NCBI RefSeq assembly: GCF_036170895.1
Contig: NZ_CP108036.1
Span: 5,821,501-5,885,500 of the forward strand
Source: Streptomyces erythrochromogenes
Lineage (GTDB): Bacteria > Actinomycetota > Actinomycetes > Streptomycetales > Streptomycetaceae
Length of the DNA stretch: 64,000 nt
Direction of reading: 5' to 3'
In this document: positions 7,941 through 15,995 of the stretch, one piece after another
Layout: each line of letters starts with the position of its first letter
Numbering within the stretch: the first letter of the stretch is position 1
The notes under the pieces: model-generated
The model's database searches: none
Told to the model about the DNA's origin: nothing
Seen by the model: the letters and a program-made list of their open reading frames with translations, nothing else
Program-made: the position numbers and the translations under genes

Positions 7941-8929
7941 TGACGACGGCAGCCCTACCCCCGGCCGGGCGCCCGGCCACCGGGCCCCACGCGGACCGAT
8001 CGGGGCCCCGACCCCTGCGCCGGCTCGTCCGCTCGGAGCTGCGCCGGATCCTCAGCCCCAAACCGGTGCGCTGGGCCCTGTACGCGCTGCCGCTCCTCCT
8101 CGGCGCGTTCGCTCTCGCCGCGTACCTCGGCCACGACACCGACATGGCCACCGCGTGGCGCGAGGCGGAGGCGGCCTACCGGCAGTACACCGCGGAGGCC
8201 GCCCGACGGCCGGGCACCGGTGGGCCGCTGTCGGCGCAGTACTTCTTCGACGACCCGCGCTACCAGCTGACCAAAGCATCGTTCGTGGACCTGCGGACCG
8301 TGCTGTCAGGCGTTGCGGTGGCGGCCCTGGCCTTCGGCCTCGTGAGCGGAGGCACGGACTGGTCCTCCCGCGTCATCCTCAACCTGGTCGCCGCCGAGCC
8401 CCGCCGGGCCCGCCTGTTCGTCACCCGTGGTGTTCTCGTCGCCGCCGTCGCAGGGGTGACCGCTCTGGCCACCTCGGCCGTCCTCGTGCCGCTGCTCCTG
8501 GTGACAGCCCACCTGAGGGGCACCACCGCCGACGCCGACGCACACTTCTGGACCGCATTGGTCGTCATCGTGCTGAGAGGTGCGGCCTTCGTCGCACTGG
8601 TGGCCCTGCTGGGCTACTGCCTGGCCATGCTGACCCGCAGCCTGACCGTGGCATTCGGGATCGCGCTGGCCTACCTCGTCCTGGCCGAACGGCTCGTACG
8701 GGACTACGTGCCCTCACTGACGGAATACCACTTCTCCGGCATCACCTTCGCCGTCCTCAACGAGCGCCTCCTGATGCTGAGCGACAAGACCGAGTGCGTC
8801 GGCGAGATCGCCTGCGCAGCGATGCGGGAAGGGACCCCCGCGACCCATGCCTTCCTGGCGCTGGGGCTCTACCTCCTGCCCGTGGCCGCGGCCGCCCTGT
8901 GGAGGTTCACCCGCACGGACATCGGCTGA
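7940..8929 (+). CDS. ABC transporter permease, second paralogue
   Basis: A 329-residue membrane protein, paralogue of the preceding permease, with the same order of segments and the same end ALWRFTRTDIG. It has a longer basic, Pro-rich N-terminus. ATG 7940 shares its A with the TGA of the first permease (TGATG), indicating coupled translation. The pair plus the ATPase make a complete ABC-2-like exporter. Confidence 0.9.
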   Translation: MTTAALPPAGRPATGPHADRSGPRPLRRLVRSELRRILSPKPVRWALYALPLLLGAFALAAYLGHDTDMATAWREAEAAYRQYTAEAARRPGTGGPLSAQYFFDDPRYQLTKASFVDLRTVLSGVAVAALAFGLVSGGTDWSSRVILNLVAAEPRRARLFVTRGVLVAAVAGVTALATSAVLVPLLLVTAHLRGTTADADAHFWTALVVIVLRGAAFVALVALLGYCLAMLTRSLTVAFGIALAYLVLAERLVRDYVPSLTEYHFSGITFAVLNERLLMLSDKTECVGEIACAAMREGTPATHAFLALGLYLLPVAAAALWRFTRTDIG

Positions 8930-8955
8930 GGCCGTTCGGGACACCGGCCCCGCCG

Positions 8956-10896
8956 TCAGCGCAGTACGCCCGCCTTGGTCCCGTCCGTCAGGCGGCCCGT
9001 CAGGTCGACCTGGGCGCCGGCCGGGGCCTTGACCGCCAGCCGGTTGCCGTTCGCCGAGCCGTTCACCCCGCCGCCCGAGACCGACAGCGAGGCGAACTGC
9101 GCGCTGCCCGCGGCCAGGACGTACCACTGGCCCGCCCGCGACTTCCACAGCACGCCCGCCAGCACCCGCGGCTCCCGGGGCCCGCACGCCGCGGCCCCTT
9201 CCGCGGCCGCCGCCTGGGCCGCCGCGGCCGAGCCCGGCGCCAGGAACTGGGCCTGCACGCGGTCCGCCGCGCCCTGCCACGTCTCGGCCCGCGTGCACAG
9301 CCAGGTCGCCGTCCCGTCGCCCTCCGGCAGCGGCTGCTTCGCGTACGTCCAGGAGTTGACCGTACGGACCCCGTGCGAGCGCACCGAGGGCAGCAGGCAG
9401 GCGATCCTCGACCAGTCCGCGAGCTCCGCTGCCTCCGTCACGTTCCGCTCGGCACCCGGCGCCCCCGAGGTGAGCCGGGCCGGGGTCAGCTCGCCCAGGT
9501 CGGTGATCAGCCGGGTGGCGCCGTCCCCGGTCAGGGACAGGGCGTTCCAGCTGGTGCAGTCGCCCGTGGGAGCCGGTCCGGGCACCGGCGGGGTGACCCC
9601 GTCCTGCGTCGTCTTCAGCACCGCCGGCGGGCCGCCGGGCTTGAGCAGGTCCCGAAGGGCCACCCCCGTCACCCAGGGCGCCACCAGGTAGCGGACGTTG
9701 CCGTCCACCCGGCTGACGACCAGCGCGGTCGCGGTGTCCGCCGAGGCGCCGTCGGTCCGGGCGAAGTCCAGGGCCGCGCCCGCGGAACCGGAGCGCGGTT
9801 CGGCGTAGCGGACCACGCGCAGGCCGTCGTACAGCAGGACCACCACGGCCTGGTCGACGGCGCCCGCGAACAGCAGCTGCGCCGGTCCCATCGGCGGCCC
9901 GGACGGGGTCCCCGGGGTGGCCGAGACGACCACGGACGAGCCGGGCCGCGCCCAGACGGCCAGCGCCCGGCGCAGCAGAGCCGTGTCGTCCGCGCGGTCC
10001 CCGCGGGCCGGCCAGGTGGAGAAGTCCGTACGGGAGGACGTGTGCCAGAGCGCGGGCGCGACCCGGACCAGCTTGGCCGGATCCAGGGCCTGTTCGGCCA
10101 CGGCGTTGCGCGCGTAGGGCGGCGCGGCGGCCCCGTCCGAGCCCCAGCCCCCGCCGGGCAGCGCGAGCAGCGCCCCGCACACGGCGAGGGCGGCCCCGGC
10201 GGCCAGCGCGGCCCGCGTCAGGCGCCGGCGCCGCAGCAGGTCGGTGGGCCGGGCCTGGAGCACGCACGGGTCGAACTCGGGGGAGGCGAACAGCGCGTCG
10301 TTCGCCGGATCACCGGACTCCCGGGCCGCGGCGGCCGGGTCCGGGACGCCGGCCTCGTCGAGGACCCGGAGCACCTCCGGCTCGGGCAGCCGCTCCAGGG
10401 CGCGCAGTACGCAGGCGGCCCGGCCGGGACCGTCCAGGGTGGCCAGCCACTGGTCGAGGGCGAGCTCCTCGGCCCCGCCCGAGCGGGGGAACAGCCGCAG
10501 GCCCCACACCTGGGGCAGCGCCGGCGGGAGCTGCGCGCGCCGGGGCAGCGCCCGGAACGTCAGCGGGAGCCCCGCCTCCAGCGCCGCGCGGAGCACCCGC
10601 AGCCGGACGTACGCGTACCCGGAGTCGTCCGGGCCGCCCCGCTGCCCCGGGACCCCGCCCTGCACGGCGGCGACGCCCGCCGCCGCGTCCCGCCGCCCGC
10701 GCGGCAGCGCCCGCTGGACCAGCGAGTGGGCGGTGAGCACCCGCCGGTTGCGGCCGAGGGCGGGGGGCAGCACCAGATAGGCGAGCCGCACCAGCCGCGG
10801 GTAGTGCTCGACGATGGCGGCCTCGGCCTGCTCGACGTCGGGCGGCACGGGGGCCACGGGAGGCTGGGGGCGGGTGGCGGTATCCGGCGCAGTCAC
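8956..10896 (-). CDS. One-TM protein with sigma-factor-like N-terminal region
   Basis: A 646-residue protein. Residues about 20-220 are cytoplasmic and look like remnants of an ECF-type sigma factor (PDVEQAEAAIVEHYPRLVRL, VLTAHSLVQRALPRGRRD, later ALERLPEPEVLRVLDEAG), a weak resemblance judged by eye. One membrane segment follows at about 233-255 (LTRAALAAGAALAVCGALLALPG), then an outer domain of about 390 residues with Cys in GDCTSWNAL, RIACLLPS, TWLCTRA and AACGPREP. The outer domain is not recognised; it could sense a cell-wall signal. Transcribed toward the ABC operon with 26 bp between stops. Confidence 0.8.
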   Translation of the reverse strand: MTAPDTATRPQPPVAPVPPDVEQAEAAIVEHYPRLVRLAYLVLPPALGRNRRVLTAHSLVQRALPRGRRDAAAGVAAVQGGVPGQRGGPDDSGYAYVRLRVLRAALEAGLPLTFRALPRRAQLPPALPQVWGLRLFPRSGGAEELALDQWLATLDGPGRAACVLRALERLPEPEVLRVLDEAGVPDPAAAARESGDPANDALFASPEFDPCVLQARPTDLLRRRRLTRAALAAGAALAVCGALLALPGGGWGSDGAAAPPYARNAVAEQALDPAKLVRVAPALWHTSSRTDFSTWPARGDRADDTALLRRALAVWARPGSSVVVSATPGTPSGPPMGPAQLLFAGAVDQAVVVLLYDGLRVVRYAEPRSGSAGAALDFARTDGASADTATALVVSRVDGNVRYLVAPWVTGVALRDLLKPGGPPAVLKTTQDGVTPPVPGPAPTGDCTSWNALSLTGDGATRLITDLGELTPARLTSGAPGAERNVTEAAELADWSRIACLLPSVRSHGVRTVNSWTYAKQPLPEGDGTATWLCTRAETWQGAADRVQAQFLAPGSAAAAQAAAAEGAAACGPREPRVLAGVLWKSRAGQWYVLAAGSAQFASLSVSGGGVNGSANGNRLAVKAPAGAQVDLTGRLTDGTKAGVLR

Positions 10897-10955
10897 GTTC
10901 AGCAGAACGAGCGAATCGTCGGATGGTCACCCGTCCGCGTCCCCCGGGCGGGGAC

Positions 10956-11753
10956 TCAGCCCACGAGACGGGCGCGGAGCGCCTCGACCGTTTCGTCCGC
11001 GACGCCGAGGCCCTCGCGCACGTACTTCTCCATGGAGCCGTAGCGCGTCTCGACCTCGTCGAGGGCGGCCTCCAGGTAGGAGGGGAAGACCCCGATCAGC
11101 GCGAGCGCGATGTCCGGGTTGCCGCCGGCCGCCGTGAAGCCCTCGATCATCGGGGCGAAGGCCTGCTTGACCGCCGGGTTCACGGACAGGTATTCGGCCA
11201 TCAGAGTGTCGTCGTCCGCGCCGAGCAGCGCCAGGACGACGGTCGCACCCCAGCCGGTGCGGTCCTTGCCGGCCGTGCAGTGGAACAGCAGCGGGCCCGC
11301 CTGCGGGTCGGCGGCCTCGGTCAGCAGCATGCGGTACGCGGCCTGCGCGGAACCGGAGTGCACGAAGGACCGGTAGGTGTCGGCGAACAGGGCCTGCGCC
11401 TTGCCGCCGCCCAGGTGCTCCTCGGCCACCGCCGGGTCGGAGAGCAGGTCCTTGAGCTGCGCGGCGGCGGGCTTCTTGCCGGCCTCCCGCAGCTTGTCCG
11501 CGAGGACGTCGGCGACCAGGAGCCGGGCCCCGGCCGGTATGCGGTCGGGGTGGTCGGCGCGCTCCGCGTCGGTGCGGAGGTCGATGACCGTACGCACGCC
11601 CAACGCCGCCACCACCGGGTCGGCGTCGAGGTCGAGCCGGTCGAGCTGGCCGGAGCGCAGGACCAGGCCGGGGCGGACGGTGCGGCCGCCGGAGAGCGGG
11701 GTGCCTCCGAGGTCGCGGAGGTTGGCGACGGTGGTGGAGGGGGTGGCGGTCAT
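10956..11753 (-). CDS. Tyrosine-protein phosphatase (Y_phosphatase3 type)
   Basis: A 265-residue cytoplasmic enzyme. It starts with NLRDLGG and RPGLVLRSGQLDRL, has TVIDLRTDAER, and carries the P-loop HCTAGKDRTGWG (H-C-x5-R) at about residue 160, the catalytic Cys/Arg motif of protein tyrosine/lipid phosphatases such as MPtpB. These hydrolyse phosphate esters through a cysteinyl-phosphate. An 8-bp tandem repeat array occupies the region just upstream of its promoter (11805-11876). Confidence 0.92.
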   Translation of the reverse strand: MTATPSTTVANLRDLGGTPLSGGRTVRPGLVLRSGQLDRLDLDADPVVAALGVRTVIDLRTDAERADHPDRIPAGARLLVADVLADKLREAGKKPAAAQLKDLLSDPAVAEEHLGGGKAQALFADTYRSFVHSGSAQAAYRMLLTEAADPQAGPLLFHCTAGKDRTGWGATVVLALLGADDDTLMAEYLSVNPAVKQAFAPMIEGFTAAGGNPDIALALIGVFPSYLEAALDEVETRYGSMEKYVREGLGVADETVEALRARLVG

Positions 11754-11804
11754 CGTGGCGGCTCCAGCGGTGTTCGAGTCACTCGTGTCGTGCGGCGGTC
11801 TGTT

Positions 11805-11876
11805 GATCCGGTGATCCGGTCATGCCGTCATGCGGTCATGCGGTCATCCGGTCATGCCGTCATCCGGTCATGCGAT
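11805..11876. repeat. Nine tandem copies of an 8-bp unit
   Basis: Nine consecutive octamers of consensus (C/G)AT(G/C)C(G/C)GT fill the interval between the phosphatase start and the rhomboid-like gene stop. The units are GATCCGGT twice, then variants CATGCCGT, CATGCGGT, CATCCGGT and last CATGCGAT. An 8-bp period is not a helical turn, so this looks like slippage-generated DNA rather than an operator array. It may vary in copy number between strains. Confidence 0.9.
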
Positions 11877-11887
11877 CGTGGGGCGAT

Positions 11888-12475
11888 TCAGGTAATTTTC
11901 TGACGGTTTGCGCCAGAAAGGCAATCGAGGGCCAGCGAGACGCCCATGCCGATCCCGAGCGCCGCGAGGTGCCCGGCGTCGGTGAAGGTCCGGCCGCGCT
12001 TCAGTACGGGCGCCGTCGCGAGCGCCAGCAGGCCGACCCGGGCGGCCGTGCGGACGGGCCCGCGCGGCAGGGCGGAGGTCAGCGTGCCGAGGACGGCGTT
12101 GAACCCGTAGCTCGTCCCCACGTCCATGGCGCGGCGGGTTGCGGAATCGGTCGTCCTGCGCAGCGCGCCGTACACCAGGAGGGTCGCCGAGGCGTGCCCG
12201 AACAGGAACACCGCGGCCGTCCACCAGGCCCCGTACGCGTATTCGGCGTAGCCGAGCACCGCGACCAGCAGCAGCGCGTACGGCAGGGGCATCGGTTCCT
12301 CGACGACGAGAGCGCTGCTCAGCAGGGTCTCCCAGCGCCCGGCGGCTAGGTTGTCGACATTCGTCGAGCAGCCCCGGAGCAGCCGCTCCCGATCGGCCGG
12401 TCCGGTGCGCTCCAGCGCGTACGCCCCGAGCTGGACCCCGCCGGCGTACACCGCTCCCCATGGAATTGGATTCAC
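11888..12475 (-). CDS. Rhomboid-like integral membrane protein
   Basis: A 195-residue membrane protein starting VNPIPWGAVYAGG. It has STNVDNLAAGRWETLLSSALV, FGHASATLLVYGAL, DVGTSYGFNAVLG and a last helix with TDAGHLAALGIG, the pattern of actinobacterial rhomboid-like proteins. GTSYG and the late His are placed like the Ser/His dyad of rhomboid proteases, but activity is unproven. About five or six membrane helices. GTG 12475 follows GAGCAG; the frame is open further upstream across the divergent gene and that part is ignored. Confidence 0.75.
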   Translation of the reverse strand: MNPIPWGAVYAGGVQLGAYALERTGPADRERLLRGCSTNVDNLAAGRWETLLSSALVVEEPMPLPYALLLVAVLGYAEYAYGAWWTAAVFLFGHASATLLVYGALRRTTDSATRRAMDVGTSYGFNAVLGTLTSALPRGPVRTAARVGLLALATAPVLKRGRTFTDAGHLAALGIGMGVSLALDCLSGANRQKIT

Positions 12476-12522
12476 CTGCTCATGATCGGATAAGCCCCTG
12501 GCGGAAACCAAGGGGCATCGTG

Positions 12523-12545
12523 CGAACATGTCCCGGCCATGTTCG
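12523..12545. promoter_or_regulatory. Inverted repeat overlapping a start codon
   Basis: CGAACATG (12523-12530) and CATGTTCG (12538-12545) are exact inverted copies 7 bp apart. The ATG at 12539 of the rightward membrane protein lies in the second arm, and no Shine-Dalgarno is visible. It could be an operator in the divergent promoter region or an mRNA hairpin that hides the start. Confidence 0.5.
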
Positions 12546-13234
12546 AATCCTTCGCGCCACTGCGCGCCACGCGAGCCGCAATATTCGCGGCGATGTGCGT
12601 CGTGCTGGGCGCGGTGGGGCATTCGTACATGTCCGGCATGGATGTTCCCTTTCTTGGTCTTCTGAGTGCTTTCGCGGTGACCGCCGTCCTCGCGTGGCTC
12701 CTCGCCGGACGACGGCGCGGACCCGTGGGCATCACCGCCGCGGTGCTCGCCGTACAGGGCGTGCTGCACCTCGTCTTCTCCGGCAGTCAGGCGGCCGAGT
12801 CCGCCTCCGGGCCCGCCGCGATGCGGGGGCACCACCACGTGCCCGCCGCCGAGGCCGCCGGCGCGGCCGACATGGCGACCGTGGCGGACATGGCCGGCAC
12901 GGCCTCCCACGGCGGCGCCGGGATGATCGCCGCGCACGCGCTCGCCGGGCTGGTCTGCGCCGCCTGGCTGGCGCGCGGCGAGGCCGCCGTCTTCCGGGTG
13001 GCCCGCGTCCTGGGCGCCGCCGCGCTCCACGCCGCCCGGCCGCTCGCCCGCGCACTCGACCTGGTGCGGGCCCGGGTCGCCGCCGTACCGGCCCCGCCCG
13101 TCTTCCGCGCCCCGTACCGGCGGCCGCGCCGGCTGCGCGGAGCGGTCCACGCCCACGCCGTGGTGCGCCGAGGGCCGCCCCGGAGCGCCAGTGCCCACCG
13201 CTCCACGGCCCCCGGCCGTCCTGCCCGCGCCTGA
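12539..13234 (+). CDS. His/Met-rich integral membrane protein
   Basis: A 231-residue membrane protein with helices at about 13-27, 38-57, 63-79 and 124-145, and a loop rich in His and Met (AMRGHHHVPAAEAAGAADM; ADMAGTASHGGAGM), plus HSYMSGM near the N-terminus. Such His/Met clusters bind Cu(I)/Cu(II) in several copper-handling proteins, so a metal role is possible; this is inference. The C-terminal 60 residues are basic and Pro/Ala-rich. It precedes the PepSY protein by 86 bp and is probably in one transcript with it. Start ATG has no Shine-Dalgarno. Confidence 0.75.
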   Translation: MFESFAPLRATRAAIFAAMCVVLGAVGHSYMSGMDVPFLGLLSAFAVTAVLAWLLAGRRRGPVGITAAVLAVQGVLHLVFSGSQAAESASGPAAMRGHHHVPAAEAAGAADMATVADMAGTASHGGAGMIAAHALAGLVCAAWLARGEAAVFRVARVLGAAALHAARPLARALDLVRARVAAVPAPPVFRAPYRRPRRLRGAVHAHAVVRRGPPRSASAHRSTAPGRPARA

Positions 13235-13320
13235 TCCGGCGCACCTCCACGGCACCCGTGCGAGGGGAGGCGAGACCTGGGGCCGCCGTCCCCATGCCTT
13301 CGCCAACACCTAGGACCCAC

Positions 13321-14817
13321 ATGTCCCTTGAAGAGGTTCAGGACGTCCGCACCCCGGACGCCACTCCGGACGCCACTCCGGACGCCACTGCGGATGCCAC
13401 CCCGGACTCCGACCCGCCCGCCACCTCCAAGAGCCGCAGCGGCGGCTGGGCCGCCGTACGCCCGCTGCTCCTGCGCATGCACTTCTACGCGGGCCTCCTC
13501 ATCGCCCCGCTGCTGTTCCTCGCCGCCGCCACCGGGCTGCTGTACGCCGCCTCCTGGCAGGCCGAGAAGATCGTCTACGCCGACGAGCTGACCGTCGCCC
13601 GCGTCGGCGACGGAGCCCTGCCGCTCAGCGCCCAGGTCGAGGCGGCCAAGGGTGCCGCACCCGAGGGCGAGGTCGTGTCCGTGTGGCCGGGCCCCGACGC
13701 CGAGGCCACCACCCGGGTGATCATGGAGAGGTCGGGCCTCGCGGAGGGCGAGACCCTCACCGTGTTCGTCGACCCGTACACCGCCGAGGTGCGCGGGCAG
13801 CTCACCACCGTCGGCGACGCGCTGCCGCTGCGGGCCTGGCTGAGCACCTTCCACTCCAACCTCCAGCTCGGGGAGTTCGGCCGCAACTACAGCGAGATGG
13901 CCGCCAGCTGGATGTGGGTGGTCGCGCTCGGCGGCCTCGCCCTGTGGATCGGCCGCCGTCGCAAGCGCAAGGCGCAGCTCGTCCTCCCGGACCGGGGGGC
14001 CACCGGTCGGCGCCGGACCCTGTCGTGGCACGGAGTCGTCGGCCTGTGGTCCGTCGCCGGACTCGTCGTGCTCTCCGCCACCGGCCTGACCTGGTCGAAG
14101 TACGCCGGTGAGAACATCGGGCAGCTCCAGGACGGCCTCGGCGGGGCCACCCCGGCCGTCTCGGCGAAGCTGAACCCCGGTACGGACGCCGGCGGCGCCG
14201 ACGAGCACGCGGGCCACACCATGCCCGAGGGTACGCAGATGCCCCCGCCCGCCCCCACCGCCGATGTCGGCCTCGACCGGGCGGTGGCCGCCGCCCGCGA
14301 CGCCGGTGTCACGGAGGCGATCCGCGTGACCCTGCCCGCCCAGGGCAAGGGGTACGTCATCAAGGAGCAGGACAAGCAGGTGCCGGTGCACTTCGACGCC
14401 GTCGCCGTCGACCCCGCCGACGCCCGGATCATGGACGAACTCCGCTTCGCCGACTACCCCGTGCTCGCCAAGATGACCCGCTTCGGCATCGACCTGCACA
14501 TGGGCCAGACCTTCGGGCTCGTCAACCAGATCGTGCTCGCCGCGCTGGCCGTCGGCCTGATGTTCCTCGTCTTCTGGGGCTACCGCATGTGGTGGCTGCG
14601 GAGGCCGACGAAGGACCGCAAGCTCTCGGTCGGCCGCGCGCAGCCGCGCGGAGCCTGGCGGAAGCTGCCCGTGACCGTGCTGCTGCCGCTGGCCGCGGTG
14701 ACCGCGCTGGTGGGCTGGTTCATCCCGCTGCTGGGCATCAGCCTGGTCGTCTTCCTCGCGGTGGACCTGCTGTTCGGTTTCGTGGCACGCCGCCGGGCTG
14801 CGGCCGCGGCCGCGTAG
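13321..14817 (+). CDS. PepSY-associated membrane protein (PepSY_TM family)
   Basis: A 498-residue protein. The N-terminus has four PDAT-like tandem repeats (12-bp DNA units near 13355-13402). Helix 1 LLRMHFYAGLLIAPLLFLAA carries the H-x-x-x-G motif of the PepSY_TM family; further helices are near MAASWMWVVALGGLALWIG, SWHGVVGLWSVAGLVVLSATGLTWS and the C-terminus, with PepSY-like outer loops and a His-rich segment DEHAGHTMPEGTQM. Family members include iron- and copper-linked reductase-like membrane proteins with possible haem-binding His. ATG 13321 follows AGGA; the longer frame from 12139 is spurious. Confidence 0.87.
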   Translation: MSLEEVQDVRTPDATPDATPDATADATPDSDPPATSKSRSGGWAAVRPLLLRMHFYAGLLIAPLLFLAAATGLLYAASWQAEKIVYADELTVARVGDGALPLSAQVEAAKGAAPEGEVVSVWPGPDAEATTRVIMERSGLAEGETLTVFVDPYTAEVRGQLTTVGDALPLRAWLSTFHSNLQLGEFGRNYSEMAASWMWVVALGGLALWIGRRRKRKAQLVLPDRGATGRRRTLSWHGVVGLWSVAGLVVLSATGLTWSKYAGENIGQLQDGLGGATPAVSAKLNPGTDAGGADEHAGHTMPEGTQMPPPAPTADVGLDRAVAAARDAGVTEAIRVTLPAQGKGYVIKEQDKQVPVHFDAVAVDPADARIMDELRFADYPVLAKMTRFGIDLHMGQTFGLVNQIVLAALAVGLMFLVFWGYRMWWLRRPTKDRKLSVGRAQPRGAWRKLPVTVLLPLAAVTALVGWFIPLLGISLVVFLAVDLLFGFVARRRAAAAAA

Positions 14818-14834
14818 TGCCGCTCCGGTGAAAG

Positions 14835-14873
14835 CGGTGGGCCCGTACTCCGTGAAGGAGTACGGGCCCACCG
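14835..14873. terminator. Bidirectional terminator hairpin
   Basis: A perfect 17-bp stem (CGGTGGGCCCGTACTCC with its complement) with loop GTGAA sits between the converging PepSY gene and winged-helix gene, 18 and 16 bp from their stops. Confidence 0.85.
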
Positions 14874-14888
14874 TCGTTCCCGGGTCGG

Positions 14889-15491
14889 TCAGGGGGCGTA
14901 CTTGTAGCCCACCCGGCGCACCGTCTGGATGGCACCGCGGTGGGACCCGCCCAGCTTGCGCCGCAGCCGGGCGATGTGGACGTCCACGGTCCGGCCGTCG
15001 CCGACGTGGCCGTAGCCCCAGACCGTGGTGACCAGCTGGTCGCGGCTGTGCACGCGGTGCGGGTGCTGCACGAGATGGGCCAGCAGCTCGAACTCCAGGT
15101 ACGTCAGGTCGAGTACGCGGCCGTCGACCTCGGCGGTGCGCTGCGCCGAGTCGATGCGGATCAGGGCGTCGCCCTGGCCGGGGGCCGTGGCCGCGGGCTC
15201 GGTGCGGGCACCGGGGACCGACTGGACCGGGGCGGCCACGGCCTGCGGGGCGAAGGCGGTCGGAGGCTGCTGGTCCGCCGGTACGAGGACCAGGTAGCCG
15301 ACCATCGGCGGCTGGCCCGGCAGAGCCGGAAGGGTGTGCTGGGGTGCGGGCAGCCAAGTGGCGCCGGGCGGGAGGAAGTCCACGACCCGGGCCACCTCGT
15401 CCCGGTCCACGGCGCGCAGCCGGTGGCGGGGACTGGGCGGATAAGTGAGAGGAGAGGTCGCAGCGGAGGTCAGGGAGCGGGTGTTCGCCAT
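14889..15491 (-). CDS. Winged-helix regulator, OmpR-type DNA-binding domain without receiver
   Basis: A 200-residue protein. The C-terminal 95 residues are an OmpR/PhoB winged helix: IRIDSAQRTAEVDGRVLDLT, YLEFELLAHLVQHPHRVHSR, DQLVTTVWGYGHVGDGRTVD, VHIARLRRKLG, ending TVRRVGYKYAP. The N-terminal half has no Asp-containing receiver, only a Pro/Ala-rich region, so it is not activated by a histidine kinase in the usual way. Targets are unknown. Confidence 0.9.
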   Translation of the reverse strand: MANTRSLTSAATSPLTYPPSPRHRLRAVDRDEVARVVDFLPPGATWLPAPQHTLPALPGQPPMVGYLVLVPADQQPPTAFAPQAVAAPVQSVPGARTEPAATAPGQGDALIRIDSAQRTAEVDGRVLDLTYLEFELLAHLVQHPHRVHSRDQLVTTVWGYGHVGDGRTVDVHIARLRRKLGGSHRGAIQTVRRVGYKYAP

Positions 15492-15605
15492 GAGTGGTCA
15501 GCTCTTTCACGCGGAGTGGTCGGCAGGAGACGTACGTGCGTCGTCGATGTCGTACCGCGCAGACCGAAGGCCTCGGGGAAACCCGGAGGAGAGGTCCCGG
15601 AGGCT

Positions 15606-15725
15606 TTAGAGGGCCGGCGCGTTCTTCGCGCGGCAACACTCACGATCGAAGTCGTGGTCCTGACGGGACGGCCAGAACGGCTCGAGGTCGCTGCGACCTG
15701 ACGAGGTGTGCGAGTGGCTGGCCAT
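15606..15725 (-). CDS. Small Cys-pair protein, 39 aa
   Basis: ATG 15725 to TAA 15606 encodes 39 residues starting MASHSHTSSGRSDLEPFWPS and ending FDRECCRAKNAPAL. The composition (Trp, His, Asp, a CC pair, charged) is not that of a random GC-rich frame, and the end looks conserved-protein-like. The longer frame to 15869 has shadow-like composition. The Shine-Dalgarno is weak (GGGG before ATG). It lies upstream of the winged-helix gene on the same strand (114 bp) and could be a leader peptide or a separate small protein. No known function. Confidence 0.5.
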   Translation of the reverse strand: MASHSHTSSGRSDLEPFWPSRQDHDFDRECCRAKNAPAL

Positions 15726-15935
15726 GGCCCCATTCAAGCAGAAGAGCCGCCGCCGGGGCAGGCTGCATCTCGCATCCTGGATCAATGTCTCAGGATCCGG
15801 GCCGGGCGCCAGGCAAACCGGGGCAATCCATCCGGCGGTCGGCCCCCTGCGCCAGTCCAGTCCCGTCACGCGTATCGCATCGTGGGCGACCCCGCTCCGC
15901 TGTCGTCATGGGGACGCCGTGCCACCCGGCACTGA

Positions 15936-15974
15936 CGACGCCCGCCGGGCCTCGGGGAGGCGCGGCGGGCGTCG
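15936..15974 (-). terminator. Terminator after glnII
   Basis: A 12-bp outer stem (CGACGCCCGCCG) plus an inner stem GCCTC/GAGGC form a strong hairpin 21 bp past the glnII stop. Confidence 0.8.
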
Positions 15975-15995
15975 GTGTCGGGGGAGGCGGGGCCG

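Noticed and set aside
12523..12545. LexA (SOS) box at the inverted repeat
   Set aside because: Actinobacterial SOS boxes have GAAC and GTTC only 4 bases apart; here the gap is 15.
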